From Acinetobacter geminorum (GTDB taxonomy: Bacteria > Pseudomonadota > Gammaproteobacteria > Pseudomonadales > Moraxellaceae): a stretch of 45,027 bases of DNA. The stretch covers positions 1 through 45,027 of the forward strand of contig NZ_JABELE010000022.1 in the NCBI RefSeq assembly GCF_013009345.1. The letters are read 5' to 3'. Made by a program: the position numbers and the translations under genes. Shown here piece by piece: positions 7,627 through 16,720 of this stretch. Numbering within the stretch: position 1 is the stretch's first letter; each line of letters starts with the position of its first letter. Under the pieces are notes generated by a model. It ran no database searches. It was given only the letters and a program-made list of their open reading frames with translations, and was not told where the DNA came from.

Positions 7627-8742
7627 ATGCATATTGCAATCATTGGCGCGGGCATAAGTGGGTTAATGTCTGCGCTGGAGTTGGTTGAACAAGGCTGTAC
7701 CATCAGCATTTTTGATCAACAACAAGCGGGTCAAGCAGCCTCTTGGGCTGGCGGAGGTATTCTCTCTCCGATGTACCCGTGGCGCTATGTGCATGCAGTG
7801 AACCAACTTGCTCAATTTGGCAAAGCCTCTTATCAAGCATGGAACCAAAAGCTCTACCCTGTTACAAGGATTGATTTTGAAATTCATGACACAGGCATGC
7901 TGATTTTTGATGAAGAAGATTTTGACGTTGGACTTTCCTACGCCGAGCAGCATCAAGAACCCATGCAGCGCTGTGAATATCTACAAAGAGATGCTTTAGA
8001 GCAAGTCAACCCGCATATTTCCGAACAGTTTCAAGAAGCGATTTATTTCCCTGAACTGTCTAATATTCGTAATCCACGCGTTTTACAGTCTCTGATTCGC
8101 TATTTAAAACAACATCCGAATGTTGAATTTTTTGAAAACACTCCTGTTAAAAAACTGATTCAACAGGATGATGTCATACAGGCCTTACAAACCGAAGATG
8201 GTCGCAAACATACAGCAGATCATTTTGTAATAACTTCGGGCGCATGGAGCCATTACTGGAATTCACAATTACAACTCGAAATTCCAGTCGAACCTGTGCA
8301 AGGTCAAATGTTGTTATTTAAAACCCCTGCTCACTGGTTACCAACCATGTGCATGAATCGAGTGATGTATTTGATTCCACGTATGGATGGTCATATCGTG
8401 TGTGGGTCTAGCATGGCACATCGTGGTTTCGACACTTCCACTGACGAAACAACCCAGCACAATATCTTAGAAGCGTGTTTAGAAATGGTGCCTGAACTGG
8501 CCGATTTCCCGATCGTACAGCGCTGGGCAGGACTCAGACCAAGTTCACCAAATGGCGTTCCCTACATTGGCAAAATGCCTGAAATGGACAATCTCTGGGC
8601 AAACTTTGGTCATTTTAGAAATGGTTTATGCATGGGCGCAGGCTCAGCACAATTGCTCCGTCAGCTGATGCTAGGTCAACCGACCTTAGTTGATGCCAAA
8701 GCATATTCTCCAGAGCGTTTGCAAAATAAAATCTTAGCCTGA
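7627..8742 (+). CDS. thiO: Glycine oxidase ThiO-like FAD-dependent amine oxidase
   Basis: FAD-dependent D-amino-acid-oxidase-fold protein of 371 aa. The Rossmann motif GAGISG (7-12) sits at the very start. SWAGGGILSPMYPWRY matches the FAD-contacting segment of ThiO, and WAGLRPSSPNGVPYIGKMP plus FGHFRNGLCMGAGSA match the C-terminal FAD site. ThiO oxidises glycine to dehydroglycine for the thiazole ring of thiamine. No other thi gene is nearby, so a broader amine oxidase role cannot be excluded. Probably co-transcribed with hemB. The last 9 bases overlap the convergent gene at 8734. Confidence 0.82.
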   Translation: MHIAIIGAGISGLMSALELVEQGCTISIFDQQQAGQAASWAGGGILSPMYPWRYVHAVNQLAQFGKASYQAWNQKLYPVTRIDFEIHDTGMLIFDEEDFDVGLSYAEQHQEPMQRCEYLQRDALEQVNPHISEQFQEAIYFPELSNIRNPRVLQSLIRYLKQHPNVEFFENTPVKKLIQQDDVIQALQTEDGRKHTADHFVITSGAWSHYWNSQLQLEIPVEPVQGQMLLFKTPAHWLPTMCMNRVMYLIPRMDGHIVCGSSMAHRGFDTSTDETTQHNILEACLEMVPELADFPIVQRWAGLRPSSPNGVPYIGKMPEMDNLWANFGHFRNGLCMGAGSAQLLRQLMLGQPTLVDAKAYSPERLQNKILA

Positions 8743-9639
8743 CGCCAATATATTCTCTAAAGCCATTTTTAACTGAGGATAAGCAAACTCAAATCCTTCA
8801 GTTTGTAAGGCTGCGGGTTTGACGTACTGACCATTTAAGATCAATTGAGACTGTTCGCCCAACAAACAGCGAAAAACAGTGCTTGGTGCTGACAACAATG
8901 GTTTCTTATTCAAAACCTCTGCTGCTTGTTCAACAAAAGCTTTTTGAGTCACATTTTCTGGCGCTACGACATTGTGAATTTGAGCAGATTGAGGATGTTT
9001 AAATATAAACTCAATTGCGTTTAACACGTCTCCAATATGTACCCAAACCACAGGCTGACGGCCATGACCAATTTGACCGACTAAATTGAGTCGAATAGGA
9101 AGCAACATTTTAGGCAAAATGCCACCGCCCTGCCCAAACACCACACCTAAGCGAATAATTTTAGTATTTTGTTGAGGATCTGCTAAAGCTGCTCGCTCCC
9201 ACTCTTGGCAAAGCTCGGACATAAAAATAGGCTGTGGCGGGCTTTGTTCAGTACACACTTCTGCCCACTTTTCTTGATCATCTATTCCGTAATAACCAAT
9301 TGCAGAACCAGATACAATTACTTCCGGAAAAATTTCAGACTGCTTGAGCCATGCATACAGTTTTCGGGTCGTATTTACACGGCTTTCAATGAGTTGTTTT
9401 TTACGTGACTCGGTCCAGCGTTTCTCGCCAATATTTGCGCCTGCCAAATTCACCACATAGTCAATTTGACGGGTCGAAATATCTTCAAACTTTTGTACCC
9501 ACTGCAAGGCAGGATGGTCAGATGCCTTTCCAGCCTGCCGTGTCACAGCAATCACGTTATAATTTTTTTGTAGCAGGAACTTAATTAAATGCGTTCCGAT
9601 AAAACCACTTGCACCTGTAATTAATACATTCTTATTCAT
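8734..9639 (-). CDS. TIGR01777-family NAD(P)-binding epimerase (YfcH-like)
   Basis: Short-chain dehydrogenase-like sugar epimerase homologue of 301 aa. Nucleotide-binding motif GASGFIGTHL (9-18), then YVVNLAGANIGEKRWTESRKK and SGSAIGYYG, which are hallmarks of the SulA/YfcH (TIGR01777) group. A C-terminal DUF1731-type segment (FRCLLGEQSQLILNGQYVKPAALQTEGFEFAYP) follows. The substrate is unknown for the whole family. A perfect AGGAGG lies 6 bases before the ATG at 9639. It converges with and overlaps thiO by 9 bases, with no terminator visible between them. Confidence 0.88.
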   Translation of the reverse strand: MNKNVLITGASGFIGTHLIKFLLQKNYNVIAVTRQAGKASDHPALQWVQKFEDISTRQIDYVVNLAGANIGEKRWTESRKKQLIESRVNTTRKLYAWLKQSEIFPEVIVSGSAIGYYGIDDQEKWAEVCTEQSPPQPIFMSELCQEWERAALADPQQNTKIIRLGVVFGQGGGILPKMLLPIRLNLVGQIGHGRQPVVWVHIGDVLNAIEFIFKHPQSAQIHNVVAPENVTQKAFVEQAAEVLNKKPLLSAPSTVFRCLLGEQSQLILNGQYVKPAALQTEGFEFAYPQLKMALENILASG

Positions 9640-9725
9640 ATTTCCTCCTAAGCTGAGGATTCAAGTTTTATTTAATTGTATAAGACTCATTTATATTTAA
9701 TCGTATGAGTTTTCGTAGTGATCTA

Positions 9726-10175
9726 TTACACGTTAAACATTTTGTCAGCCATTCGCTGTGCCTGCTTGCCATAAAACCAGTAGGTAATTAAATAAAGCGG
9801 AATAGCTAACATTAAAAGCATAATCACCATAATGCTTAAAAACTGAGGCTGTTTGAGGTAAAGCATAAAGTTCTGCAAAATCTCAGGGTCTTTTCTTGCA
9901 AATAAAAACAGACCAAATAAAACACCACACAAGTTATAGCCCCAAAAAATCAGGGTAAAACCCAAAGTAAATTTCTTTTTTTCTGGTACAGTCGGGGCAC
10001 GGCGTTCTTTCTTTAAAAATTTAAATAAGACAAAAATCATTGCGCCTAAATATGGAACGGCTGTTAAAATACCACCTACACTCGCTGGTAATAGTGCTGC
10101 AACAACACCTACAATTAAGGTAAGCACAATGCATAAACCAAAAAACCAGAGAAAGTAAGAACGTAATTTGGTCAT
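9726..10175 (-). CDS. Small four-helix membrane protein, ABZJ_00895-like
   Basis: Uncharacterised inner-membrane protein of 149 aa with four hydrophobic helices (about residues 7-30, 34-53, 70-92 and 111-133), a basic loop KFLKKERRAPTVPEKKK between helices 2 and 3, and a short polar tail. By recall it resembles the ABZJ_00895 family found in Acinetobacter, but I cannot verify that. It is monocistronic, and its upstream region is the 380-base gap containing the candidate small RNA in divergent orientation. I see no catalytic motif and propose no function. Confidence 0.75.
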   Translation of the reverse strand: MTKLRSYFLWFFGLCIVLTLIVGVVAALLPASVGGILTAVPYLGAMIFVLFKFLKKERRAPTVPEKKKFTLGFTLIFWGYNLCGVLFGLFLFARKDPEILQNFMLYLKQPQFLSIMVIMLLMLAIPLYLITYWFYGKQAQRMADKMFNV

Positions 10176-10280
10176 ATTTTTGCCTAATTTATGGGTTCAA
10201 AAAATAATTATAAATTTTTTTCGATTTTTTTTCATTTTTCTGTCAACCAATTCGAATCTCTTGACGTTATATAGGGTAAT

Positions 10281-10450
10281 AAGGTCGCAGCAACCGAATA
10301 CTTCCTTTGCACGGCATCCGCAAAATTGTTTCGGTGACCTTTCATTACGACTCTTTCCTTCCTTCGGATTAGGTTTTGTTAGCAGCCGAAACCCTTGATG
10401 AAGTTTTTGACCGACGATTCTCTCATCACTCGAATCGTCGGTTTTTATTT
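10281..10450 (+). ncRNA. Candidate structured small RNA
   Basis: Lies in a gap of 380 bases (10176-10555) with no credible protein. A long-range helix pairs AAGGTC (10281-10286) and ACCGA (10293-10297) with TCGGT (10331-10335) and GACCTT (10336-10341). It encloses a hairpin TTTGC (10306-10310) / GCAAA (10320-10324). A second hairpin pairs TTCGG (10363-10367) with CCGAA (10386-10390). The 3' end is a 10-bp terminator stem with a T-run. Pyrimidine-rich single-stranded stretches at 10301-10307 (CTTCCTT) and 10350-10362 (ACTCTTTCCTTCC) could pair with Shine-Dalgarno sequences. The 5' end is a guess: a TATA-like box at 10268-10275 would place it near 10280. The RNA does not fit 6S, SRP or RNase P patterns. 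The remainder of the gap (10451-10555) holds only the promoter of the next gene. Confidence 0.6.
10411..10450 (+). terminator. Strong terminator of the candidate small RNA
   Basis: CCGACGATTC (10411-10420) pairs perfectly with GAATCGTCGG (10432-10441), and TTTTTATTT follows. No protein gene ends just upstream on the plus strand, so the terminator must serve an RNA. Confidence 0.85.
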
Positions 10451-10555
10451 TCTAGCACTTTCATTTATTTTACGCTCACCATACACAATAGTGCTTTCGT
10501 GGCGATAAAGGCTATGCTTATACTTTTTGCACCATAAAAATATGTTTTAAATAAT

Positions 10556-10933
10556 ATGAACAACATTGCCTATTTTGAAATCCAGTCTTCAAACCCTGCC
10601 CGCGATGCGCAGTTCTATCAAGCTGTGTTTGGTTGGCAATTTAAACTCGATGAAAGCTTACCAATTGAATATTACCGCATAGAGACACCTTCAATTATGG
10701 GTGGACTATTAAAACGCCCTGCTCAAACACCTCCAATGGAATATGGCACCAATGCATTTACCTGTTCGGTTCAGGTGGCAAACTTTGATGAAGTGGCTGC
10801 AAAAATTTTAGCGCAAGGTGGCATTGTCGCAATGGATAAATTTGCTATTCCGGGCCGCGCTTGGCATGGCTACTTTGTCGATTTAGACCACAACGTTTTT
10901 GGTATTTTCCAAGTCGATGAAAATGCAGCTTAA
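10556..10933 (+). CDS. VOC (glyoxalase/bleomycin-resistance) superfamily protein
   Basis: Single vicinal-oxygen-chelate module pair in 125 aa. It begins YFEIQSSNPARDAQFYQAVFGWQF, the usual beta-alpha-beta opening with FY..VFGW, and ends with GRAWHGYFVDLDHNVFGIFQVDE, the VDLDGN-type strand. This layout is that of the small VOC proteins related to CFP32/YkoA-type sequences of unknown substrate. An extended -10 box (TGCTTATACT, 10514-10523) lies upstream, giving a short leader with no clear Shine-Dalgarno. A bidirectional terminator follows. Confidence 0.85.
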   Translation: MNNIAYFEIQSSNPARDAQFYQAVFGWQFKLDESLPIEYYRIETPSIMGGLLKRPAQTPPMEYGTNAFTCSVQVANFDEVAAKILAQGGIVAMDKFAIPGRAWHGYFVDLDHNVFGIFQVDENAA

Positions 10934-10967
10934 AGATCTTATTTAACGACTCTATTTATTTTTAATG

Positions 10968-10999
10968 TATAGCCACCGCCTTTTTATCGGTGGCTATTT
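10968..10999. terminator. Bidirectional terminator between VOC and OsmC genes
   Basis: TAGCCACCG (10970-10978) pairs perfectly with CGGTGGCTA (10988-10996) between the two convergent genes. Confidence 0.7.
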
Positions 11000-11007
11000 C
11001 ATATTAG

Positions 11008-11481
11008 TTATTCAGCAAAGCTAAAACTCGCTTCACATGTAATTGGAAAATTCACCGAATTGGCGATCATACATTCGTGATGTGCTTCTTCGTGCAGTTT
11101 TGCTGCAAGCGCTTGGTCTGCACCTTTTTCTAAAACAACCTCGGGCCTTAAAATAATTTGAGTAAAGTGACCACGTTTAACCGGATCTGCATCTTCCATA
11201 AACCCCAGTGCTTTGTCGACATAATTCAGCACATGAATATGATTGACTGCACACAGGTGTAAATACCAAAGCTTATGACAAGCTGAAGCTGATGCCACCA
11301 ATAAATCTTCAGGGTTCCATCTGCTCACATCGCCTAAATAGGCAGGGTCTGATGAACCTTGAATTGTGGCCTTTTGCGGATGCTGAATACTAAAGTCTCG
11401 TTTATATGAACGATAAGATGAAGTGCCTGTACCCGTATTGCCTTCCCACTGTATTTTTACTTCGTATTCGTGAATGGTCAT
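11008..11481 (-). CDS. OsmC/Ohr-family peroxidase-like protein
   Basis: OsmC-fold protein of 157 aa with the two redox cysteines of the family: C68 in LLVASASACHKLW and C137 in HHECMIANSV. OsmC/Ohr proteins reduce organic hydroperoxides with dihydrolipoyl partners in the cytoplasm. The motif SRWNPEDLLVASASACHKL is closer to the YhfA-like/OsmC branch than to classical Ohr. The start at 11481 (MTIHEYEVK) was chosen because GAG lies 7 bases upstream; the 13 extra residues of the longer reading (to 11520) have no homology-like features. It is divergent from sbcD. Confidence 0.87.
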   Translation of the reverse strand: MTIHEYEVKIQWEGNTGTGTSSYRSYKRDFSIQHPQKATIQGSSDPAYLGDVSRWNPEDLLVASASACHKLWYLHLCAVNHIHVLNYVDKALGFMEDADPVKRGHFTQIILRPEVVLEKGADQALAAKLHEEAHHECMIANSVNFPITCEASFSFAE

Positions 11482-11591
11482 TTTTTTCTCAAAGTTCAAG
11501 GTTTGAGTCGATAGTAACAAAGCGGCGTTTAAAGTGAAAAATTTAATTCAAGTTTCAACTTAGGCTTAAATAACGAGCACTTTAAAATGTC

Positions 11592-11619
11592 TTGATAAAA
11601 TCTCCTGCCAATTTATGCT
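11592..11619 (+). promoter_or_regulatory. Candidate sbcDC promoter
   Basis: TTGATA (11592-11597), a 16-base spacer and TATGCT (11614-11619). The start point would fall about 20 bases before the sbcD start codon. Motif-based only. Confidence 0.55.
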
Positions 11620-11645
11620 AACGTATCTGTGTTTATTTTGGCTTG

Positions 11646-12914
11646 ATGTCTGTTTCTATGTCCGTACATTTTCTACATACTTCTGACTGGCATTTGGGGC
11701 AGTTTTTTTATAATCATTCACGCCACTACGAACACCAACAATTTTTAAGCTGGTTACTCACTCAAATTCAAGAAAAACAACCACATGCCCTACTCATCGC
11801 CGGCGATATTTTTGATGTGATTAACCCCGGTTCTCAAGCACAAAAACAACTCTACCAATTTTTAGCAGATGCTCATCGGCATGCGCCGCACATGCAAACA
11901 CTCATGATTGCGGGTAACCATGACTCAGGCTACCGTATTGAACAGGTCGAACCACTCTTAGAAAAATATAACGCAAAAACCGTGGGCGTGGTTCGCTGGA
12001 ATGAAGATAAAACCTTAGACCTCGATCGACTACTTTTACCTATCTATAACCAAAATCAAGATATTGTGGCGTGGTGTCTTGCCCTACCTTTTTTACGTTC
12101 GGCCGAAATTACGGGTTTTAATGAACATACCACTAACAGTAAAAATGCGATTGCCTATTTGCACCAGCAACTCATTGCTGAAGCCAAACGTCGCAAGACA
12201 CCAGACCAAGCGCTTATTTTGATGTCACATGCCCACATGCAAGGTGGAGAAACATCCGACTCTGAACGCCCAATTATTATTGGTAATGAAGAGGCGCTTT
12301 CAACAACTTTGTTTGAAGATGCTGTCGACTATGTCGCTTTAGGGCATCTACATAAACCACAAAAAGTAGGTCAGCCACACATTCGTTATAGTGGTTCGCC
12401 CATTCCACTTTCTTTTAGTGAAGTTAACTATAAGCATCAAGTGGTTGAGGTCAAAGTTGATCCGACTCAAGACACAGACAGCCGTTTGCAATTTGAAGCT
12501 GTCGAAATTCCACGTTGCATACAATTGCACCGTATTCGTGGTGAGTTAAACGAGGTACTGCAACAACTCAAAGCCTTGCCTCACGGCGTGATTGAAAATA
12601 TTGACCACCGTGAATATGTCGATATTGAATATTATAGTTTAACGCCGCCGCAGCCTAATCTACGTCAGCAGTTTGAAGCAGCCCTACCACCTGACCGCTA
12701 TCGTTTAGTTCGTATTTCACGTCAATATGTGAATAAAGACGCGACCGATTCAAATACTACTCAGCACATTGCTCTTGAACCACCAACACCAGAAAAACTC
12801 TTTCAAAATATTTGGGAAAAACAAGGTTACAGCGCCGATGATGCTGTCTTAAAAGATTTTCTAAGCCTGGTACAAGAAGCACAAAAACATCTTGAAAATG
12901 ATGCAACCCCTTAA
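11646..12914 (+). CDS. sbcD: Exonuclease SbcCD subunit D (Mre11 homologue)
   Basis: Metallophosphoesterase nuclease of the SbcCD complex, which opens DNA hairpins and processes double-strand ends. The metal-binding motifs appear in order: TSDWHLGQ, AGDIFD, GNHD, SHAHMQGG and ALGHLHKPQ. A C-terminal capping domain follows (SYSADDAVLKDFLSLVQEAQ at the end). The length of 422 aa is normal. The start is uncertain: TTG at 11643, ATG at 11646 and ATG at 11658 are in frame and none has a strong ribosome binding site; MSVHFLHTSDW at 11658 is closest to the E. coli N-terminus. The sbcC start codon lies 9 bases after the stop, so the two form an operon. Confidence 0.94.
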   Translation: MSVSMSVHFLHTSDWHLGQFFYNHSRHYEHQQFLSWLLTQIQEKQPHALLIAGDIFDVINPGSQAQKQLYQFLADAHRHAPHMQTLMIAGNHDSGYRIEQVEPLLEKYNAKTVGVVRWNEDKTLDLDRLLLPIYNQNQDIVAWCLALPFLRSAEITGFNEHTTNSKNAIAYLHQQLIAEAKRRKTPDQALILMSHAHMQGGETSDSERPIIIGNEEALSTTLFEDAVDYVALGHLHKPQKVGQPHIRYSGSPIPLSFSEVNYKHQVVEVKVDPTQDTDSRLQFEAVEIPRCIQLHRIRGELNEVLQQLKALPHGVIENIDHREYVDIEYYSLTPPQPNLRQQFEAALPPDRYRLVRISRQYVNKDATDSNTTQHIALEPPTPEKLFQNIWEKQGYSADDAVLKDFLSLVQEAQKHLENDATP

Positions 12915-12923
12915 GGATATGTC

Positions 12924-15900
12924 ATGAAAATTTTATCCATTCGAATAAAAAATCTGGCATCTCTTTCTGATGAACACTTTATTGATTTTGAAAGCGCGCC
13001 TCTCGCCCATGCAGGCCTGATTGCAATTGTAGGGAAAACAGGCGCAGGTAAGTCAACCATTTTAGATGCCATGTGTCTGGCTTTGTTTAATCGGGTACCT
13101 CGCTTGAAAGACAGTGATGGCAAATTAAAAGATGTTGATGGTTCTGAGTTACTGACCAACTCACCTTTAACTGTCTTACGCCGTGGTACAGGACATGGTT
13201 TTGCTGAGCTTTGCTTTATTGCACAAGATCAAAAACGTTATTTGGTACGCTGGGAAATTAAGCGTGCGCGTGAAAACCCAAATGGTAAATTACAAAGCGT
13301 ACAACGCCATTTAAAATGTCTAACTGATGGTGTAGTACTTGCCGACAAAGCCAAAGCAGTTGATGAAAAAGTTAAACAAATTACCCAGCTTTCTTTTGAA
13401 CAGTTTACTCGTGCTGTACTACTTGCCCAGTCAGAAGTGACCGCGTTTTTAAAAGCACGAGACAGCGAGCGTGGTGAGTTACTTGAGTACCTGACCAACT
13501 CCAGCATTTTCGCTAAAATTGGTGAACTGGCTTTTCGCAAAACGGCTGATATTGCAAAGCAGCGTAAACAGCTTGAAGAGTTTTTAGGCCATATCGAAAT
13601 TTTGTCTGATGAAGATATTGCGGCTTTTACCGAACAATATCAGCAAGCCGAGCAAAACCATCAACAGTTAGAACAACAAAAAAATGTTTTAGACAAACAG
13701 CAACAATGGTTTGAACGTAAAGCAAAACTTGAGCAAGAGGTTCAAGCGAAACAACAACAGTTTCAAACCCAGCAAAATCACCATCAGCAATTGGCTGGTG
13801 AGCGTGAGCAATTAAAACGACTCGAAGTTTTCTCTGAAATACGCCCACAAGTTTTTCAACAAGCTCAAAATTTACAAACGCTACAACAACTTGAGCCGCA
13901 AATTCAGCAAGTGCAAACCAAGTTTAATGAGTTGGTGCAAATTTTTGAAACCAGACAAAAACAGTATCAACTCGCAGAACAAGAGCTCAAACAGACACTC
14001 GATTTTGAGCAACAACATCAACAAGCTTTAAATCAAGTTCGACAGTCCATTCAAGAACGTGCCTTTATTGCCGATGAATATAAAAAGTGCAAAGAAAAGA
14101 AAAATGTACTTGAGCAGAAACTCAGTCCACTGCAACAACAGCAAAATACTGTGCAACAGCAGATTGCACATCTTGAGCAGAACCAAGTTTATCTACAACA
14201 ACAACTTACCCAGACTCAGCAATATGCGGTATTAGATAAAGGCCTTTCAGCACATCTGCATCAACTCGGGCAATTTATTCAAAATTACCAAACGATTGAA
14301 CAACAGCTCGGTAATCCTACCCTTGCTCGCCAAAAGCTATCGGAAGCTAAAAGTGAAGTTGAACAACTCACAGCTTCACTAGGTACAGTTGAACAAATTG
14401 AGTTAAAACTTGAGCAACAGCGTAAAGACAAAGATCAAAAGCTTGCTCAAATCACTCAGTTAGATCTGATTCAACAGAAAATTAAAATTTATCATGAGCT
14501 ATACGCTGAGCTTCAGCAATTCTCTGAAAAACAAACCCAAGTCTCAGCCCAAGAGCAGCAGCTTAAAACTGTTTGCCAGTTAGCTGAACAAGACTACCAA
14601 ACAGCAAAAACTGAACGTGAAAAGTTACAGCACATCCTGCAACAACAGCGTTTACTACACACCGAAAATATTGAGCAGTTACGTGCCAATCTTAAAGAAG
14701 GTGAAGCTTGTTTAGTGTGTGGAAGCACACATCATCCCTATCGTGTGGATGACAGTGCAGTTTCCAAAGCTTTATTCGATTTGCAGCAACAGCAAGAGCA
14801 ACAAGCTATTGTACTCGAGCAAACTACATTTAATACGTGGCAAACCCAACAACATGCACTTAATCAGTGCCGTGCCGAACTTGAACAGGTTCAGAAATAT
14901 CTAACTCAACTTCAGGCAAAACAAACAAACTTACAGCAAGAACTTGAGCAAGCGCTTAACCTCAATCAGTTACAGATTGAGCTTAATCAAGCTCCTGAAC
15001 AAATCTTGCTAACGCTGAACGAACTCAGACAAGCCTCGCAAACTGCCATAAGTTCATTTGACTCAGAAAACGTGCGTTTAGCCCAAGCGATTAAACAACA
15101 CAATCAGTTCGTTCAATCTATTCAGCGTAATGAAAGTTTGCTTAATACAGCACAGCAATGGCAACAACAAGTTCAACATATTGTTGAGTGTTTATCTGAA
15201 GCCGAACAGCACGCATGGCAGCAAGCAAGTAGCCAAACAGCTAAGCAGACTTGGTCAATTTTAGACGTACGTGCTAAGCAACTTGAGCAACAAGAACAGC
15301 TTTCACAGCGTTTTGAACAGCAACAACAAGAACTTAAAATGTTAGCTGCCAACCTTGAGCAAATGACCAAGCAAATTGATGAGATCGATCAAAATCTCCA
15401 AGAGATTACGCTTAAAGGCCAACAAAATAATGAAAAAGCGGTATCGCTCATTCAGCAAATGACAGGCCGTTCGGATATTAAGCCGCATGAATGGTTAATT
15501 GAGCATGACGCTAAACGTCAGCACCAACAAACGGCGTATCATGAGGCTAAACAGCGTTTCGAACAAACCAGACAACACTTTGAACAACAAAAACAGGCGC
15601 TCGATCAACTTAAACATCAGCATCAACACACAGAACAACATCAACAGCAGATTGATGGGCAAATTCAAAACTGGTTAAAAGCCCATACTGATTTTCAGGC
15701 ATCTGATCTTACAGCACTCATACAGATTAATTCAGCTCAAGAGCAAGATATTCGTAACCGTCTTAATCATGCCGAGCGTTTATTAAGTGAAGCTTCTTCT
15801 GCCCTTAAGACCATGCAAGAGCAATTAAGTGAGCATTTACAAACTCAGCCAGATATTGAACATGAAAAGCTTGTTAGCCTCATTCAAGACAATATTGCAG

Positions 15901-16520
15901 AGCTTAAAGCACAGCTTGAAGTACGTGATCAACTGAAGCTTAAGCTCGAAGTCCATCAGCAAAATCTGGCTAAACAGCAACAATATGCCGAGCAAATTCA
16001 AAATATTCAGCAAGAAGAACATCGCTGGAGCAAAATTTCAGGCTTGATTGGTGATGCCAAAGGAAAAGAGTTCCGCGACTATGCCCAGCAATATCACTTA
16101 GATATTTTAGTTGAACACGCCAACCAGCAACTGGCAATGCTGTCTCAACGCTATACGCTAAAACGCCTAGATCAGTCTTTAAGCCTTGCGATTATTGACC
16201 ATGACATGGATGGAGAAACCCGTTCTGTTGCATCTTTGTCTGGCGGTGAGTCGTTCTTAACAGCGCTTGCCTTGTCTTTAGCCATTGCCAATATGGCCTC
16301 GGGCTCAATGAAAATTGAATCGCTGTTTATTGATGAAGGCTTTGGTACTTTAGATGCCTCATCTTTGCACATGGTCATGAATGCTTTAGACCAATTGCAA
16401 AATCAGGGACGCCAAGTCATTCTCATCTCACACATTCAAGAAATGCATGAACGTATTCCTGTACAAATTCAAGTGAAACCACTCGGCGCAGGTGCAAGTA
16501 CCATTGAAGTAGTAGGTTAA
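12924..16520 (+). CDS. sbcC: Exonuclease SbcCD subunit C (Rad50 homologue)
   Basis: SMC-like ATPase of 1198 aa. Walker A is GKTGAGKST (37-45), the Q-loop/arm region follows (QLSFEQFTRAVLLAQSEVTAFLKA), and the two long coiled-coil arms meet at a zinc hook with C596 and C599 (CLVC). The C-terminal lobe has the signature LSGGESFLTALALSLAIA and Walker B SLFIDEGFGTLD. It forms the DNA-tethering and ATPase part of SbcCD with the preceding gene. The coiled-coil arms are conspicuously rich in glutamine (QQ runs throughout). The upstream ribosome binding site is AAGGA, 8 bases before the ATG. A terminator follows the stop codon. Confidence 0.95.
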   Translation: MKILSIRIKNLASLSDEHFIDFESAPLAHAGLIAIVGKTGAGKSTILDAMCLALFNRVPRLKDSDGKLKDVDGSELLTNSPLTVLRRGTGHGFAELCFIAQDQKRYLVRWEIKRARENPNGKLQSVQRHLKCLTDGVVLADKAKAVDEKVKQITQLSFEQFTRAVLLAQSEVTAFLKARDSERGELLEYLTNSSIFAKIGELAFRKTADIAKQRKQLEEFLGHIEILSDEDIAAFTEQYQQAEQNHQQLEQQKNVLDKQQQWFERKAKLEQEVQAKQQQFQTQQNHHQQLAGEREQLKRLEVFSEIRPQVFQQAQNLQTLQQLEPQIQQVQTKFNELVQIFETRQKQYQLAEQELKQTLDFEQQHQQALNQVRQSIQERAFIADEYKKCKEKKNVLEQKLSPLQQQQNTVQQQIAHLEQNQVYLQQQLTQTQQYAVLDKGLSAHLHQLGQFIQNYQTIEQQLGNPTLARQKLSEAKSEVEQLTASLGTVEQIELKLEQQRKDKDQKLAQITQLDLIQQKIKIYHELYAELQQFSEKQTQVSAQEQQLKTVCQLAEQDYQTAKTEREKLQHILQQQRLLHTENIEQLRANLKEGEACLVCGSTHHPYRVDDSAVSKALFDLQQQQEQQAIVLEQTTFNTWQTQQHALNQCRAELEQVQKYLTQLQAKQTNLQQELEQALNLNQLQIELNQAPEQILLTLNELRQASQTAISSFDSENVRLAQAIKQHNQFVQSIQRNESLLNTAQQWQQQVQHIVECLSEAEQHAWQQASSQTAKQTWSILDVRAKQLEQQEQLSQRFEQQQQELKMLAANLEQMTKQIDEIDQNLQEITLKGQQNNEKAVSLIQQMTGRSDIKPHEWLIEHDAKRQHQQTAYHEAKQRFEQTRQHFEQQKQALDQLKHQHQHTEQHQQQIDGQIQNWLKAHTDFQASDLTALIQINSAQEQDIRNRLNHAERLLSEASSALKTMQEQLSEHLQTQPDIEHEKLVSLIQDNIAELKAQLEVRDQLKLKLEVHQQNLAKQQQYAEQIQNIQQEEHRWSKISGLIGDAKGKEFRDYAQQYHLDILVEHANQQLAMLSQRYTLKRLDQSLSLAIIDHDMDGETRSVASLSGGESFLTALALSLAIANMASGSMKIESLFIDEGFGTLDASSLHMVMNALDQLQNQGRQVILISHIQEMHERIPVQIQVKPLGAGASTIEVVG

Positions 16521-16525
16521 AACTA

Positions 16526-16556
16526 AAAAGCCCCGACATCCTGTCGGGGCTTTTTT
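16526..16556 (+). terminator. Terminator of sbcDC
   Basis: AGCCCCGACA pairs with TGTCGGGGCT, followed by TTTTTT, 8 bases after the sbcC stop. Confidence 0.85.
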
Positions 16557-16720
16557 AGATTCTGCGTTGGTATAACTCCTGTCGTACCTGTATGCATCCA
16601 TTCATCACTGTTTATTGTTATTCTTAGAAACATCCTGTTTCCTGATGAGTTCATAGTACGAAAAAAGTATTGTCTGCCATAGCCGCAAAATGACGCAATT
16701 TATGTAAGAAATCGCTTACA

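Noticed and set aside
10168..10398. Open frame of 76 codons on the plus strand in the gap with the candidate small RNA
   Set aside because: The translation is low-complexity, no ribosome binding site precedes it, and it runs through the paired stems of the RNA.
10281..10450. Candidate RNA as 6S, 4.5S or RNase P RNA
   Set aside because: It lacks the single long hairpin with central bubble of 6S RNA, the SRP tetraloop domain and the conserved RNase P core, and it has its own factor-independent terminator.
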